The notes beneath the pieces are model-generated. The model was not told the origin of the DNA. It made no database searches and saw only the letters and a list, made by a program, of their open reading frames with translations. A stretch of 64,000 bases of DNA from Cryobacterium algoritolerans (GTDB lineage Bacteria > Actinomycetota > Actinomycetes > Actinomycetales > Microbacteriaceae), in NCBI RefSeq assembly GCF_004402785.1, contig NZ_SOFP01000046.1:248001-312000 (forward strand), given 5' to 3'. Of the stretch, positions 49,012 to 58,564 are shown in pieces; within the stretch, counting starts at the first letter, position 1; the number at the start of each line of letters is the position of its first letter. Both the position numbers and the translations under genes were made by a program.

Positions 49012-49680
49012 ATGCCCTCCAGGATCAACCCGAGCATTCTCGCCGCCGACTTCGCCAACCTCGAACGGGAGCTGGGGCGCATCCGCACCGCCGACCTCGT
49101 GCACGTGGACATCATGGACAACCATTTCGTGCCGAACCTCACCTTCGGCCCGCCCGTCGTCTCCCGCCTGGCTCAGGTGTCGCCGCTGCCCTTCGACGTG
49201 CACCTGATGATCGACAACCCCGAGCGGTGGGCCCCCGGCTACGCGGAAGCCGGGGCCTTCTCGGTGACCTTTCACGCCGAGGCCACCACGAACCCGGTCG
49301 GCCTGGCCCGGAAGCTGCGGAGCATCGGAGCCCGGGCCGGCATTGCGCTCAAGCCGGGTACCGCGGTCGAGCCGTATCTCGAACTGCTGCCTGAATTCGA
49401 TCAGGTCCTGGTCATGACGGTCGAGCCCGGCTTCGGCGGCCAGAGCTTCATGCCCTCGACCATGCGCAAACTCGGCACGCTGGCGGCGACCGTCCGCAGG
49501 ACCGGCCTGGACGTCTGGCTTCAGGTCGACGGGGGCATCACCGAGGAGACCATCGTGATCGCAGCCGAGGCCGGCGCTGACACCTTCGTCGCCGGCTCAA
49601 GCGTGTTCAACGCCGCCGACCCCGCCGCCCAGATCGCCCGGCTGCGCGCCGCCGCGGACGAACACCGGCACGCGCACTAG
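49012..49680 (+). CDS. rpe: Ribulose-phosphate 3-epimerase
   Basis: A 222-residue TIM-barrel epimerase of the pentose phosphate pathway. Motifs are RINPSILAADFANLERE, VHVDIMDNHFVPNLTFGP (metal-binding His/Asp), MTVEPGFGGQSF and QVDGGITEETI. Supplying ribose 5-phosphate fits the neighbouring PRPP-consuming his and pyr genes. It starts at the ATG at 49012, 63 bp after rsmB. Confidence 0.96.
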   Translation: MPSRINPSILAADFANLERELGRIRTADLVHVDIMDNHFVPNLTFGPPVVSRLAQVSPLPFDVHLMIDNPERWAPGYAEAGAFSVTFHAEATTNPVGLARKLRSIGARAGIALKPGTAVEPYLELLPEFDQVLVMTVEPGFGGQSFMPSTMRKLGTLAATVRRTGLDVWLQVDGGITEETIVIAAEAGADTFVAGSSVFNAADPAAQIARLRAAADEHRHAH

Positions 49681-49686
49681 TAACCT
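49681..49686 (+). promoter_or_regulatory. Probable -10 element of a leaderless hisE transcript
   Basis: TAACCT, starting at the base after the rpe stop, ends six bases before the hisE GTG (gap AGGGGA). It fits the same TANNNT-6-start geometry as four other genes in the window. AGGGGA could alternatively be a ribosome-binding site of poor spacing. Confidence 0.5.
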
Positions 49687-49692
49687 AGGGGA

Positions 49693-49956
49693 GTGAAGAC
49701 ATTCGACGACCTCTTCGCTGAGCTGAGCGACAAAGCACGATCCAGGCCCGAGGGCTCCGGAACCGTGCGTGAGCTTGATGCCGGCGTCCACGCCATTGGC
49801 AAGAAGATCGTTGAGGAAGCCGCGGAAGTCTGGATGGCGGCCGAATTCCAAAGCGACGAGGAGACGGCGGCCGAAATGTCGCAGCTCATCTACCACGTGC
49901 AGGTGCTCATGCTGGCGAAGGGGCTCACCCCGGCGGACGTGTACCGGCATCTGTGA
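49693..49956 (+). CDS. hisE: Phosphoribosyl-ATP pyrophosphatase
   Basis: An 87-residue MazG-like enzyme, the second step of histidine synthesis. The helical core [21 protein letters not shown] carries the metal-binding glutamates, and [14 protein letters not shown] follows. It is separate from hisI, as in other actinobacteria. GTG start at 49693. It precedes hisG by 62 bp. Confidence 0.95.
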   Translation: MKTFDDLFAELSDKARSRPEGSGTVRELDAGVHAIGKKIVEEAAEVWMAAEFQSDEETAAEMSQLIYHVQVLMLAKGLTPADVYRHL

Positions 49957-50018
49957 TGGTTCGGCCCGCGGCCGACTCCGTCTACCTCCCCGCAAACGTT
50001 GAACGCTGAAAGTACACC

Positions 50019-50858
50019 ATGTTGAGAATTGCCGTGCCCAACAAGGGCTCGTTGTCCGAAACCGCCGCTCAGATGCTGTCCGAGGCCGGGTACACCGGTC
50101 GTCGCGACCCGCGCGACCTCGTCGTCGCCGACCCGCGCAACGACGTTGAGTTCTTCTACCTCCGGCCCAGGGACATCGCGACCTACGTCGGCTCAGGAGC
50201 CCTTGACGTGGGCATCACCGGCCGGGATCTGCTGCTCGACTCCCGCTCCCCGGCCCGCGAGATCGCCAGCCTCGACTTCGGCGACTCCACCTTCCGATTC
50301 GCCGGTCCCGCCGGCCGGTTCACCGCTCTCTCTGACCTGTCGGGCCTGCGCGTCGCGACCAGCTACCCCGGCCTGGTCGAGGCGTTCCTGGCCGAGCATG
50401 ACGTCACGGTCAACCTCGTCACCCTCGACGGCGCCGTCGAATCGGCGGTCCAGCTGGGGGTCGCGGATGCAGTCGCCGACGTCGTCTCCACCGGCTCCAC
50501 CCTGCGCAAGGCCGGCCTGGACATCTTCGGCCCGGTCATCCTCCAGTCGACGGCGGTGCTGATCACCTCCGAGAACGGGAAACCCGGAATCGCGACGCTT
50601 CTGCGTCGACTCCAGGGCGTGCTCGTGGCCCGCCAGTATGTGCTGATGGACTACGACATCCCGGCGTCCCTGCTCGATGACGCCTGCCTGCTCGCCCCCG
50701 GGATCGAGTCGCCCACCGTCTCCTCCCTGCATGACCCCGACTGGGTCGCTGTACGGGTGATGATCCCGCGTTTGAACACGAATCACGTCATGGACGCGCT
50801 CTACGAACTGGGCGCGAGGGCCATCCTGATCAGCTCCATCCACAACGCCCGCCTATGA
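50019..50858 (+). CDS. hisG: ATP phosphoribosyltransferase, long form
   Basis: A 279-residue committed enzyme of histidine synthesis, joining ATP and PRPP. It has the N-terminal [29 protein letters not shown], and the PRPP loop [18 protein letters not shown]. The extra C-terminal ACT-like domain ([32 protein letters not shown]) marks the long, histidine-inhibited form that needs no HisZ. ATG at 50019 with GAAAG upstream. Confidence 0.96.
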   Translation: MLRIAVPNKGSLSETAAQMLSEAGYTGRRDPRDLVVADPRNDVEFFYLRPRDIATYVGSGALDVGITGRDLLLDSRSPAREIASLDFGDSTFRFAGPAGRFTALSDLSGLRVATSYPGLVEAFLAEHDVTVNLVTLDGAVESAVQLGVADAVADVVSTGSTLRKAGLDIFGPVILQSTAVLITSENGKPGIATLLRRLQGVLVARQYVLMDYDIPASLLDDACLLAPGIESPTVSSLHDPDWVAVRVMIPRLNTNHVMDALYELGARAILISSIHNARL

Positions 50859-50895
50859 CCGTCGGTTTACGGGGAGAATTGTCACGGAGGAAATT

Positions 50896-51657
50896 GTGAG
50901 TCTTGCTGTGCGGGTTATTCCCTGTCTCGACGTGGCCAACGGCCGCGTGGTGAAGGGCGTGAACTTCCTGAACCTGCGCGACGCGGGCGACCCGGTCGAA
51001 CTCGCCCGCCGGTATTACGAGCAGGGCGCCGACGAACTCTGCTTCCTCGACGTCACCGCGACCGTCGACAACCGGTCGACGACCTACGACGTCGTGCGCG
51101 CCACCGCGGAGCAGGTGTTCATCCCGCTCACCGTCGGCGGCGGCATCCGCAGCGTCGAGGATGTCTCCCGGCTGCAGGCCAGCGGCGCGGACAAGGTCGG
51201 AGTCAACAGTGCGGCCATCGCCCGGCCGGCACTGATCGGGGAAATTGCCGACCGCTTCGGCTCCCAAGTGCTCGTGCTCTCACTCGACGTGAAACGCAGC
51301 GACCGCACCGAATCCGGGTTCGTCGTCACCACCCACGGCGGCCGCACGGAAACCGACCTGGACGCCGTGGCGTGGGCGTGCACGGCGATCAAACTCGGTG
51401 TGGGCGAGCTGCTCGTCAACTCCATCGACGCCGACGGCACCAAGGCCGGCTTCGATCTCGAACTCATCGCGATCATGCGCGAGCTCAGCCGGGTGCCGGT
51501 GATCGCCTCCGGCGGTGCCGGACGGGTAGAGGACTTCCCGCCGGCGATTGCGGCCGGCGCGGACGCGGTCCTCGCGGCTTCCGTCTTCCACAACGGCGAA
51601 CTGACCATCACTGATGTGAAGCGCGAGCTTCACGCCGCCGGGATGCCGGTGCGCTGA
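50896..51657 (+). CDS. hisF: Imidazole glycerol phosphate synthase subunit HisF
   Basis: A 253-residue TIM-barrel cyclase that with HisH forms imidazole glycerol phosphate. The catalytic aspartates lie in [17 protein letters not shown] and VLSLDVKRS, and [13 protein letters not shown] and [12 protein letters not shown] are phosphate-binding loops. GTG start with GGAGG seven bases upstream. Its stop touches the next ATG (TGATG). hisH and hisA are not in the window. Confidence 0.96.
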   Translation: MSLAVRVIPCLDVANGRVVKGVNFLNLRDAGDPVELARRYYEQGADELCFLDVTATVDNRSTTYDVVRATAEQVFIPLTVGGGIRSVEDVSRLQASGADKVGVNSAAIARPALIGEIADRFGSQVLVLSLDVKRSDRTESGFVVTTHGGRTETDLDAVAWACTAIKLGVGELLVNSIDADGTKAGFDLELIAIMRELSRVPVIASGGAGRVEDFPPAIAAGADAVLAASVFHNGELTITDVKRELHAAGMPVR

Positions 51658-52115
51658 TGAGCCCCGAACAACCGGCTAAAGCCGACCGACCGATGATCCC
51701 CGAACGAGAGGGCGCCACCATGAACGACCAGTCACGCGCATCCGTCGATGCCGGCCTCGCGCTGGCCGCCTTCAACTCCGACGGCCTGCTGCCGGCGGTG
51801 ATCCAGCAGTGGGACACCGGTGAGGTGCTCATGCTCGGCTGGATGGATCGGGAGGCGCTGCGGCGTACCCTCACCGAGGGCCGCGTGACCTTCTGGTCGC
51901 GCAGCCGCCAGGAATACTGGCGCAAGGGCGATACCTCCGGGCACGGGCAGTACGTGAAGTCCGCCGCGCTCGACTGCGACGCCGACACCCTCCTCCTGCG
52001 GGTCGACCAGGTTGGTGCCGCGTGCCACACCGGCACGCACACCTGCTTCGACGGCCGGGGCATCGACGCCGCCACCGGCACCCGCCCGGCCGCACCAGCC
52101 GAAGTGGTGAATTGA
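51657..52115 (+). CDS. hisI: Phosphoribosyl-AMP cyclohydrolase
   Basis: A 152-residue zinc enzyme of histidine synthesis. [38 protein letters not shown] and the zinc ligands ALDCDADT and [12 protein letters not shown] are visible. The ATG at 51657 overlaps the hisF stop. An internal ATG at 51720, with GAGAGGG upstream, gives a more typical N-terminus and may be the real start. The 3' end overlaps or abuts trpE, linking the his and trp genes. Confidence 0.94.
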   Translation: MSPEQPAKADRPMIPEREGATMNDQSRASVDAGLALAAFNSDGLLPAVIQQWDTGEVLMLGWMDREALRRTLTEGRVTFWSRSRQEYWRKGDTSGHGQYVKSAALDCDADTLLLRVDQVGAACHTGTHTCFDGRGIDAATGTRPAAPAEVVN

Positions 52116-52117
52116 CC

Positions 52118-53656
52118 GTGGCGGTCGACGAGACCACGGCCGGGACGACCACCGCCGAACAGTTCGGCGCGCTCGGCCCAGAGCACCGCGTCATCCCGGT
52201 CATCCGTGAACTCTTCGCCGACGGGGAGACCCCGGTCGGCATCTACCGCAAGCTCGCCGCCGGGGCGCCGGGCAGCTTCCTGCTCGAGTCGGCTGAACAG
52301 GGCGGGATCTGGTCGCGGTTCTCCTTCGTCGGAGTGTCCTCCTTCGGCGTACTGACCCAACAGGGTGACGACACCCGGTGGATCGACTACGGAGTGGGCG
52401 CCGACCGTGCGCTCGGCGGCGCGGCCGGTTTGGGCCCGCTGGCGGCACTGTCCGCCCTCTTCGAACGCTGGCAGACGCCATGCCTTCCCGGTCACCCGCC
52501 GCTCACCGGCGGCCTGGTCGGCTTCATCGGCTGGGAGGCCATCCGCCAGATCGAGCGGCTGCCTGGCAGGCCGCCGGCCGACTACGACGTACCAGGCGAG
52601 GCGTTCAGCTTCGTCGCGGACCTCGTTGCGATCGACCACAGGTACGGCACCGTGCAGCTGATCGCGAACGTGCTCAACGACGGAACGGACACCCCGGCTG
52701 ACCTCTGGGCGAGCGCCCAGGCCCGGCTCGACTCCCTCCAGGCCCGGCTCGCCGCGCCGTCGGAGGCCTGGCTCGCCGAGGTCGACCTGTCGAGCGTACC
52801 CGCGCCGGAGATGCGCACCACCCGCGCCGACTTCCTCGCCTCGGTGGAGGTCGCCAAACAGCGCATCGTCGACGGTGACATCTTCCAGGTCGTCATCTCC
52901 CAACGCTTCGACCAGGCCTGCACTGCCGACCCGATCGACGTCTACCGGGTGCTCCGCAGCCTCAACCCCAGCCCGTACATGTACCTCCTCAGCCTCGAGT
53001 CCACGACCGGCGAACCATACTGGATCGTCGGCTCCTCGCCGGAGGCCCTGGTCAAGGTGCAGCAGGACCGGGTCTTCACCCACCCGATCGCCGGGTCCAA
53101 GCCCCGGGGAACCACCCCGGAAACCGACGCCGACTTCGAAACGGAACTCGTCGGCGATCCCAAGGAACGAGCCGAGCACCTCATGCTGGTCGACCTTGCC
53201 CGGAACGACCTGCTCAAGGTGTGTGCGGCCGGCTCGGTGGAGGTCACCGAGTTCATGCGGATCGAACGGTTCAGCCACATCATGCACCTCGTCTCGTCGG
53301 TGGAGGGCAACCTCCTGCCCGGCAAGACTGCCATCGACGTGTTCCGGGCGACCTTCCCTGCCGGCACCCTGTCCGGCGCACCGAAACCCAGCGCCTTGGC
53401 GATCATCGACGAACTGGAACCCACCCAACGCGGTGTCTACGGGGGAGTGGTCGGCTACTTCGGCTTCGCCGGGGACGCGGACCTCGCCATCGCAATCCGA
53501 ACGGCCACCATCATGAACGGCGTCGCCAGGGTGCAATCCGGGGGCGGCCTCGTCGCCGACTCCGACCCGGCATCCGAATACCAGGAGTCGCAGAACAAGG
53601 CGGCCGCCCCGCTGCGCGCCGTGGCCGTGGCCAACGCCATGAAGCGGGTGCGCTGA
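52118..53656 (+). CDS. trpE: Anthranilate synthase component I
   Basis: A 512-residue chorismate-using enzyme, the first step to tryptophan. The N-terminal feedback domain contains LLESAEQGGIWSRFSFVG, and the catalytic half has GLVGFIGWEAIRQIE, FQVVISQRF, PIAGSKPRG and TFPAGTLSGAPKPSALAII. I chose the GTG at 52118 (GGTGA upstream). A TTG at 52112 overlapping the hisI stop is an alternative. No trpG follows, so the glutaminase subunit must be encoded elsewhere. Confidence 0.95.
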   Translation: MAVDETTAGTTTAEQFGALGPEHRVIPVIRELFADGETPVGIYRKLAAGAPGSFLLESAEQGGIWSRFSFVGVSSFGVLTQQGDDTRWIDYGVGADRALGGAAGLGPLAALSALFERWQTPCLPGHPPLTGGLVGFIGWEAIRQIERLPGRPPADYDVPGEAFSFVADLVAIDHRYGTVQLIANVLNDGTDTPADLWASAQARLDSLQARLAAPSEAWLAEVDLSSVPAPEMRTTRADFLASVEVAKQRIVDGDIFQVVISQRFDQACTADPIDVYRVLRSLNPSPYMYLLSLESTTGEPYWIVGSSPEALVKVQQDRVFTHPIAGSKPRGTTPETDADFETELVGDPKERAEHLMLVDLARNDLLKVCAAGSVEVTEFMRIERFSHIMHLVSSVEGNLLPGKTAIDVFRATFPAGTLSGAPKPSALAIIDELEPTQRGVYGGVVGYFGFAGDADLAIAIRTATIMNGVARVQSGGGLVADSDPASEYQESQNKAAAPLRAVAVANAMKRVR

Positions 53657-54283
53657 GTGACCGCTCGCCGACTCAAGCTCGCTGTCATCCTGCTGGTACT
53701 CGCAACCAGCGGCCTGGCCCTTCTGGCCTGGAGCCAGGTCTGGATCACCGCCGACGCCCTGCAACCCGGCGCGGCTCCGAAAACCCTGGAGGTGACCGGT
53801 TCGACTGCCGCGCCCGGTCTGACCGCGCTCGCCCTGGCCGGGGTGGCCCTCGCCGGCGCGCTGACCATCGCAGGCCCCGTCATCCGCGTCGTCCTGGGCC
53901 TGCTCGAAATCCTGCTCGGTTTTTCGGTCGGCCTCGCCGCCGCGCTCGCGCTGGGCGACCCTGCCCGGGCCAGCGCCGCCCTGGTCACCGCGGCGACCGG
54001 GATCGCCGGCAAGGAATCCGTCACCGACGGGGTCGTCGCCTCTGTCTCCACGCCGTGGCCCTACCTGGCCCTCGTTGCCGGCTTCGCAATGGCCGCGGCC
54101 GGTGCGCTCATCCTCGTGACCGCCCGCCGCTGGCCCGGCACCGGCTCGAGGTACCAGGCCGTGCGGTTCGAAGCCGCGGATGCCGCAGCCCACTCGAGCG
54201 GTACGTCCAACGATCCGTCCAGCGACGCCGTCGACGATTGGGACGGCCTCACCCGCGGTGAGGACCCGACAGCTCGTCGCTAA
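53657..54283 (+). CDS. Trp biosynthesis-associated membrane protein
   Basis: A 208-residue integral membrane protein of the family found in actinobacterial trp operons (Trp_oprn_chp type). Four TM segments are predicted by eye: LKLAVILLVLATSGLALLAW, LTALALAGVALAGALTIAG, VVLGLLEILLGFSVGLAAAL and YLALVAGFAMAAAGALILV. WSQVWITAD after TM1 is typical. The C-terminus is acidic and soluble. Its GTG is the base after the trpE stop. The function is unknown; transport or scaffolding for Trp synthesis has not been shown to my knowledge. Confidence 0.87.
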   Translation: MTARRLKLAVILLVLATSGLALLAWSQVWITADALQPGAAPKTLEVTGSTAAPGLTALALAGVALAGALTIAGPVIRVVLGLLEILLGFSVGLAAALALGDPARASAALVTAATGIAGKESVTDGVVASVSTPWPYLALVAGFAMAAAGALILVTARRWPGTGSRYQAVRFEAADAAAHSSGTSNDPSSDAVDDWDGLTRGEDPTARR

Positions 54284-54304
54284 AGACGGTGGCCGTCAGG
54301 CCGC

Positions 54305-54310
54305 TAGACT
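54305..54310 (+). promoter_or_regulatory. Possible internal promoter -10 element in the trp cluster
   Basis: TAGACT fits the -10 consensus, 33 bases before the HGxxPAAW-like gene. It could start a transcript covering that gene and trpCBA. The -35 region is not convincing. Confidence 0.4.
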
Positions 54311-54342
54311 TGACCTGCACGTCAACGCACAAAAGGAGATCC

Positions 54343-54570
54343 ATGAGCTTCGAGTCGGTAGACCCTGGCGAAGGCCATTCCATTGCGGCCTGGACCGCCG
54401 TCACCATCATGCTGCTGGCCATCACCATCGGCACCGTGGCGTTCTTCCTCGCGCAGCCCTGGCTTGTCTGGGCCTCCGTGGCGCTGCTCGTTGTCGGTCT
54501 CGCCGTTGGCTGGGTGCTGTCCAAGGTGGGCTACGGCGTAGCCGACGCCACGCATCACGAAGTCCACTAG
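54343..54570 (+). CDS. HGxxPAAW-like small membrane protein
   Basis: A 75-residue protein with two TM helices (WTAVTIMLLAITIGTVAFFLA and WLVWASVALLVVGLAVGWVL). The N-terminal GEGHSIAAWTAV corresponds to the HGxxPAAW motif for which the family is named, though here the motif reads GHSIAAW, without the proline. Members sit in actinobacterial trp operons before trpC. The role is unknown. The ATG at 54343 is preceded by AAAAGGAGA. A longer frame to 54289 has no such signal. Confidence 0.85.
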   Translation: MSFESVDPGEGHSIAAWTAVTIMLLAITIGTVAFFLAQPWLVWASVALLVVGLAVGWVLSKVGYGVADATHHEVH

Positions 54571-54574
54571 CCGA

Positions 54575-55345
54575 GTGCTTTCCGAGCTGCTAGCCGGGGC
54601 GATCGCCGACGCGGACCTGCGCCGTCAGAATCGCCCGTACGCCGTCGTCCAGGCGGCTGCCCTTGCGCGCCCGCCGGCCATCGACGCCCTGTCCGCGCTC
54701 GCCCCGGCGGATCGGGTGAAGATCATCGCCGAGGTGAAGCGGGCAAGCCCGTCCCGCGGCACCATCGCCGAGATCCGCGACCCGGCCGCCCTGGCCGTGT
54801 CCTACGAGTTCGGCGGCGCCAGCGCCATCAGCGTGCTGACCGAGGGACGCCGTTTCCTCGGCTCGATGGCCGACCTCGAACAGGTCCGCTCGGCAGTGTC
54901 GGTGCCGGTGCTCCGGAAGGACTTCATCGGTGACCCGTACCAGGTGCTCGAGGCCCGCGCCGCGGGCGCCGACCTCGTGCTGCTCATCGTCGCGGCCCTC
55001 GACCAGGCCAGCCTGGTCTCGCTGCACGACCTGGTGCGTGAACTCGGTATGACCGCCCTCGTCGAAACGCACAGCGCCGACGAGGTCGACCGCGCCCTCG
55101 ATGTCGGGGCCAGCCTCGTCGGGGTGAACGCCCGCGACCTGTCCAGCTTCGCCCTCGACCAGGACCTGTTCGGCCGGTTGGCCGATCGGATCCCGTCCGG
55201 CGTGGTCCGGGTCGCCGAATCCGCCGTCAAGACGGCGGCGGATGTCGCGCATTACCGTGCCGCCGGTGCCGACATCGTGCTCGTCGGCGAAGCGCTCGTC
55301 ACGAGCGACCCCATCCGCACACTCACCGAATTTCTGGCGGTATAG
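54575..55345 (+). CDS. trpC: Indole-3-glycerol phosphate synthase
   Basis: A 256-residue TIM-barrel enzyme. Motifs are [16 protein letters not shown] (catalytic lysine and glutamate), [20 protein letters not shown] and [11 protein letters not shown]. It starts at a GTG (54575) four bases after the previous stop. The ribosome-binding site is weak. trpF is absent, consistent with actinobacterial PriA/HisA doing both isomerisations. Confidence 0.95.
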   Translation: MLSELLAGAIADADLRRQNRPYAVVQAAALARPPAIDALSALAPADRVKIIAEVKRASPSRGTIAEIRDPAALAVSYEFGGASAISVLTEGRRFLGSMADLEQVRSAVSVPVLRKDFIGDPYQVLEARAAGADLVLLIVAALDQASLVSLHDLVRELGMTALVETHSADEVDRALDVGASLVGVNARDLSSFALDQDLFGRLADRIPSGVVRVAESAVKTAADVAHYRAAGADIVLVGEALVTSDPIRTLTEFLAV

Positions 55346-55347
55346 AC

Positions 55348-56559
55348 ATGTCCCTCAAAGCAGAAGCAGGCCCGTACTTCGGGGATTTCGGCGGACGATT
55401 CGTTCCGGAGTCCCTCGTGGCGGCGCTCGACGAACTCACCAACGAGTACACCCTCGCCCGATCAGACCCGGCCTTCGCCGCTGAGCTGATGGAGCTGCAC
55501 CGCACCTACACGGGGCGTCCGTCCATCATTACCGAGGTGCCCAGGTTCGCCGCGCACGCCGGCTGCGCCCGGGTCATCCTGAAGCGCGAAGACCTCAACC
55601 ACACCGGCTCGCACAAGATCAACAACGTCCTCGGGCAGGCCCTGCTGACCAGGCGCATCGGCAAGACCCGGGTGATCGCGGAGACCGGGGCCGGCCAGCA
55701 CGGCGTGGCCACGGCAACCGCCGCAGCCCTGTTCGGGCTGGACTGCGTCGTCTACATGGGCGAGGTCGACACTGAACGCCAGGCCCTCAACGTGGCCAGG
55801 ATGCGGCTGCTCGGCGCGGAGGTCGTGCCGGTCACGACCGGGTCCCGCACGCTCAAGGACGCCATCAACGACGCCATGCGCGACTGGGTGACCAACGTCG
55901 AGAACACCAATTACATCTTCGGGACCGTCGCCGGCCCGCACCCGTTCCCGGCGATGGTGCGTGACTTCCAGAAGATCATCGGCGAGGAGGCCCGCCAGCA
56001 GGTCCTCGACCTGACCGGGCGCCTCCCCGACGCCGTCACGGCGTGCGTGGGCGGGGGCTCCAACGCGATGGGCATCTTCCACGCGTTCCTCGACGACGCC
56101 GACGTGGCCCTCTACGGTTACGAGGCCGGCGGCGACGGAGCGGAGACCCTCCGGCACGCGGCGACGATCACCAAGGGGCGCCCGGGCATCCTGCACGGCG
56201 CCCGCAGCTTCCTGCTCCAGGACGAGGACGGCCAGACCGTCGAGTCGCACTCGATCTCCGCCGGCCTCGACTACCCGGGCGTCGGACCGGAGCACTCGTG
56301 GCTGGCCAGTATCGGCCGGGCGACCTACCTGCCGATCACCGACGCGGAGGCGATGAGCGCCCTGCGGCTGCTCAGCATCACCGAGGGGATCATCCCGGCC
56401 ATCGAATCGGCACACGCTCTCGCCGGCACCCTCGACCTGGGCAAGCGGCTCGGATCGGACGCCACCATCCTGGTCAACCTCTCCGGCCGCGGCGACAAGG
56501 ACATGGAAACCGCGGGACGATACTTCGACCTGCTCGACAAGGGTGCGGCACAGCTATGA
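55348..56559 (+). CDS. trpB: Tryptophan synthase beta subunit
   Basis: A 403-residue PLP enzyme condensing indole with serine. The PLP lysine is K90 in [31 protein letters not shown] and the phosphate loop [11 protein letters not shown] are present, with VGPEHSWL and [10 protein letters not shown] near the C-terminus. It is the TrpB1 type that pairs with TrpA. ATG two bases after trpC. The stop overlaps trpA (ATGA). Confidence 0.97.
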   Translation: MSLKAEAGPYFGDFGGRFVPESLVAALDELTNEYTLARSDPAFAAELMELHRTYTGRPSIITEVPRFAAHAGCARVILKREDLNHTGSHKINNVLGQALLTRRIGKTRVIAETGAGQHGVATATAAALFGLDCVVYMGEVDTERQALNVARMRLLGAEVVPVTTGSRTLKDAINDAMRDWVTNVENTNYIFGTVAGPHPFPAMVRDFQKIIGEEARQQVLDLTGRLPDAVTACVGGGSNAMGIFHAFLDDADVALYGYEAGGDGAETLRHAATITKGRPGILHGARSFLLQDEDGQTVESHSISAGLDYPGVGPEHSWLASIGRATYLPITDAEAMSALRLLSITEGIIPAIESAHALAGTLDLGKRLGSDATILVNLSGRGDKDMETAGRYFDLLDKGAAQL

Positions 56560-57365
56560 CGACGACGGTGAGCACGGTCGAATCCACCATCACCCTGCGG
56601 CGGCAACAGGGCGGTGGCGCCCTGATCGGCTACCTGCCGGTCGGGTTCCCGACCCTGTCCGAGAGCATCGACGCGGCGGTCGCCCTGGTCGCCGGTGGTG
56701 TGGACATTCTCGAACTGGGTCTGCCGTACTCCGACCCGGTCATGGATGGCCCGGTCATCCAGGCGGCCACCCAGCAGGCGCTCGCCAATGGCTTCCGGCT
56801 CCGCCATGGCATCGAGGCCGTCGCGGCGATCACCTCCCAGGTTGATGCCCCGGTGCTGGTGATGACCTACTGGAACCCGATCGTGCAGTACGGCGTCGAG
56901 CGGTTCGCCGACGACCTCCACCTCGCCGGCGGCGCAGGCCTGATCACCCCCGACCTGGTCCCCGACGACGCGGCCGACTGGTTCGCCGCAAGCGACCGCG
57001 CGGGCCTCGACCGTGTCTTCCTCGCCGCACCGTCCTCATCCGACGACCGGCTGGAGCAGGCGGTCAAGGCGAGCCGCGGTTTCGTCTACGCCGTGTCCAC
57101 CATGGGGATCACCGGCGCCCGAAGCGACGTCGACTCGGCGGCCCGGGTGCTCATTGACCGGCTGCGCGCGGTCGGTTCGACGAGCGCCTGTGTCGGACTG
57201 GGCATTTCCACCCCCAGCCAGGTGCGGGAGATCCTCGGCTACGCGGACGGCGCCATCGTCGGCTCGGCGCTGGTGAGGGCGCTCGGCGACGGTGGAGTCC
57301 CAATGGTTGCAGCCCTCGCCCGCGACCTTGCCGCCGGTGCCAGGGACATCCGCCCCGCAGTCTGA
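56556..57365 (+). CDS. trpA: Tryptophan synthase alpha subunit
   Basis: A 269-residue TIM-barrel that releases indole to TrpB. The catalytic glutamate is in [18 protein letters not shown] with the catalytic aspartate in [10 protein letters not shown]-type loop 2, and [14 protein letters not shown] and [10 protein letters not shown] are phosphate-binding loops. The ATG at 56556 overlaps the trpB stop. An open frame extending to 56043 lies out of frame over trpB and is a shadow. Confidence 0.96.
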   Translation: MTTTVSTVESTITLRRQQGGGALIGYLPVGFPTLSESIDAAVALVAGGVDILELGLPYSDPVMDGPVIQAATQQALANGFRLRHGIEAVAAITSQVDAPVLVMTYWNPIVQYGVERFADDLHLAGGAGLITPDLVPDDAADWFAASDRAGLDRVFLAAPSSSDDRLEQAVKASRGFVYAVSTMGITGARSDVDSAARVLIDRLRAVGSTSACVGLGISTPSQVREILGYADGAIVGSALVRALGDGGVPMVAALARDLAAGARDIRPAV

Positions 57366-57470
57366 GGTATGTTGACCGAGGCGGTCGTTCGGCGCCTCGA
57401 CAGTTTTGTCGGCCGACCCCCGGTTCCGGCCAACCCGGAGTGACCTCGTCACGATGAAAGGTAATACCAG

Positions 57471-58448
57471 GTGTCTTTTCTGCTGAGCATCCCGAGCCCC
57501 AGCCCGGAGTGGAGTTTCTTCGACGTTGGACCGTTCCGGATCCACGCCTACGCACTCTGCATCCTGGCCGGGATCATTGCCGCCACCGTGCTGACCTCGC
57601 GTCGCCTGACCAGCCGAGGCGGCGAACCGGGCGTGGTGCTGGACATCATCCTCTGGGCCGTCCCGCTCGGCATCGTCGGGGCACGGATCTACCACGTGCT
57701 GACCCACCCGGGCGACTACTTCTACCCGGGCGCCGATCTGCTCCGCACCCTGTACATCTGGGAGGGCGGCAACGCCATCTTCGGGGCGCTGCTCGGCGGC
57801 GCCGTCGGAGCGTACATCGGCTGCCGCCTGTCCGGCATCCGCTTCTGGGCCTTCGCGGATGCGCTGGCTCCCGGCATGCTCGTCGCCCAGGCGATGGGAC
57901 GGCTCGGCAACTGGTTCAACCACGAGTTGTTCGGTCTGCCGACCACCCTGCCCTGGGGTCTCCAGATCGAAACCGGCAACCCGGCGTACCCGGTCGGCCT
58001 GCCGGTTGGCACACTGTTCCACCCCACCTTCCTCTACGAGATGATCTGGAACGTCATCGGCGTGGCCGTGATCCTATTGCTCGAACGCCGGCTCACCCTG
58101 CGCTGGGGCAAGGCCTTCGGCGTGTACCTGGTCTGGTATGGCTTCGGACGCAGCTTCTTCGAGTCGATCCGGGTCGACCCGAGCGAATTCTATTTCGGAA
58201 TCCGCACCAATGTCTGGGCCGCCTACGCCGCAATCCTGATCGGCCTGGTCCTCCTCATTGTTCAGAGTCGGCGCCACACCGGCACCCCGGTCAGCGCCTA
58301 CCGGCCCGGCCGCGAGTGGAAGGGACCCGATGCTGAGGTAGAATCTGATGAGTTTGATTCGGATACCGAGGATCACGGTGATGACGCCGTCGGACCGACC
58401 GGATCAGGCGATGTTGCAGCCACAAGCACCAGCAACTCGCGCCTCTAG
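57471..58448 (+). CDS. lgt: Prolipoprotein diacylglyceryl transferase
   Basis: A 325-residue membrane enzyme that attaches diacylglycerol to lipobox cysteines. It has about seven TM helices. The Lgt signature is MGRLGNWFNHELFG (about 142-155), and HPTFLYEMIWN and the C-terminal VWYGFGRSFFESIRVDP are conserved. The last 50 residues are acidic and disordered. It starts at a GTG 105 bp after trpA behind GAAAGG. The spacer holds a small CGACA/TGTCG hairpin (57398-57411). Confidence 0.96.
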   Translation: MSFLLSIPSPSPEWSFFDVGPFRIHAYALCILAGIIAATVLTSRRLTSRGGEPGVVLDIILWAVPLGIVGARIYHVLTHPGDYFYPGADLLRTLYIWEGGNAIFGALLGGAVGAYIGCRLSGIRFWAFADALAPGMLVAQAMGRLGNWFNHELFGLPTTLPWGLQIETGNPAYPVGLPVGTLFHPTFLYEMIWNVIGVAVILLLERRLTLRWGKAFGVYLVWYGFGRSFFESIRVDPSEFYFGIRTNVWAAYAAILIGLVLLIVQSRRHTGTPVSAYRPGREWKGPDAEVESDEFDSDTEDHGDDAVGPTGSGDVAATSTSNSRL

Positions 58449-58564
58449 CCCCAGGGAAAACCCGCTACGGCTTGTCACCCGGTACCACGGGCCGCCGCGC
58501 ACATGATCACTTTCAGCGGGCCAGCGTCGTCCCCACTTGCCAGTCACTTCGTGAGGACGGTCCC

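Noticed and set aside
52050-52117. Possible trp leader peptide or attenuator before trpE
   Set aside because: trpE follows hisI without a spacer. There is no room for a leader peptide or terminator.
51608-54193. An 861-residue minus-strand open frame opposite hisI, trpE and the Trp membrane protein
   Set aside because: It lies opposite well-identified genes, has low-complexity Gly/Arg/Asp/Glu composition and shows no domain.
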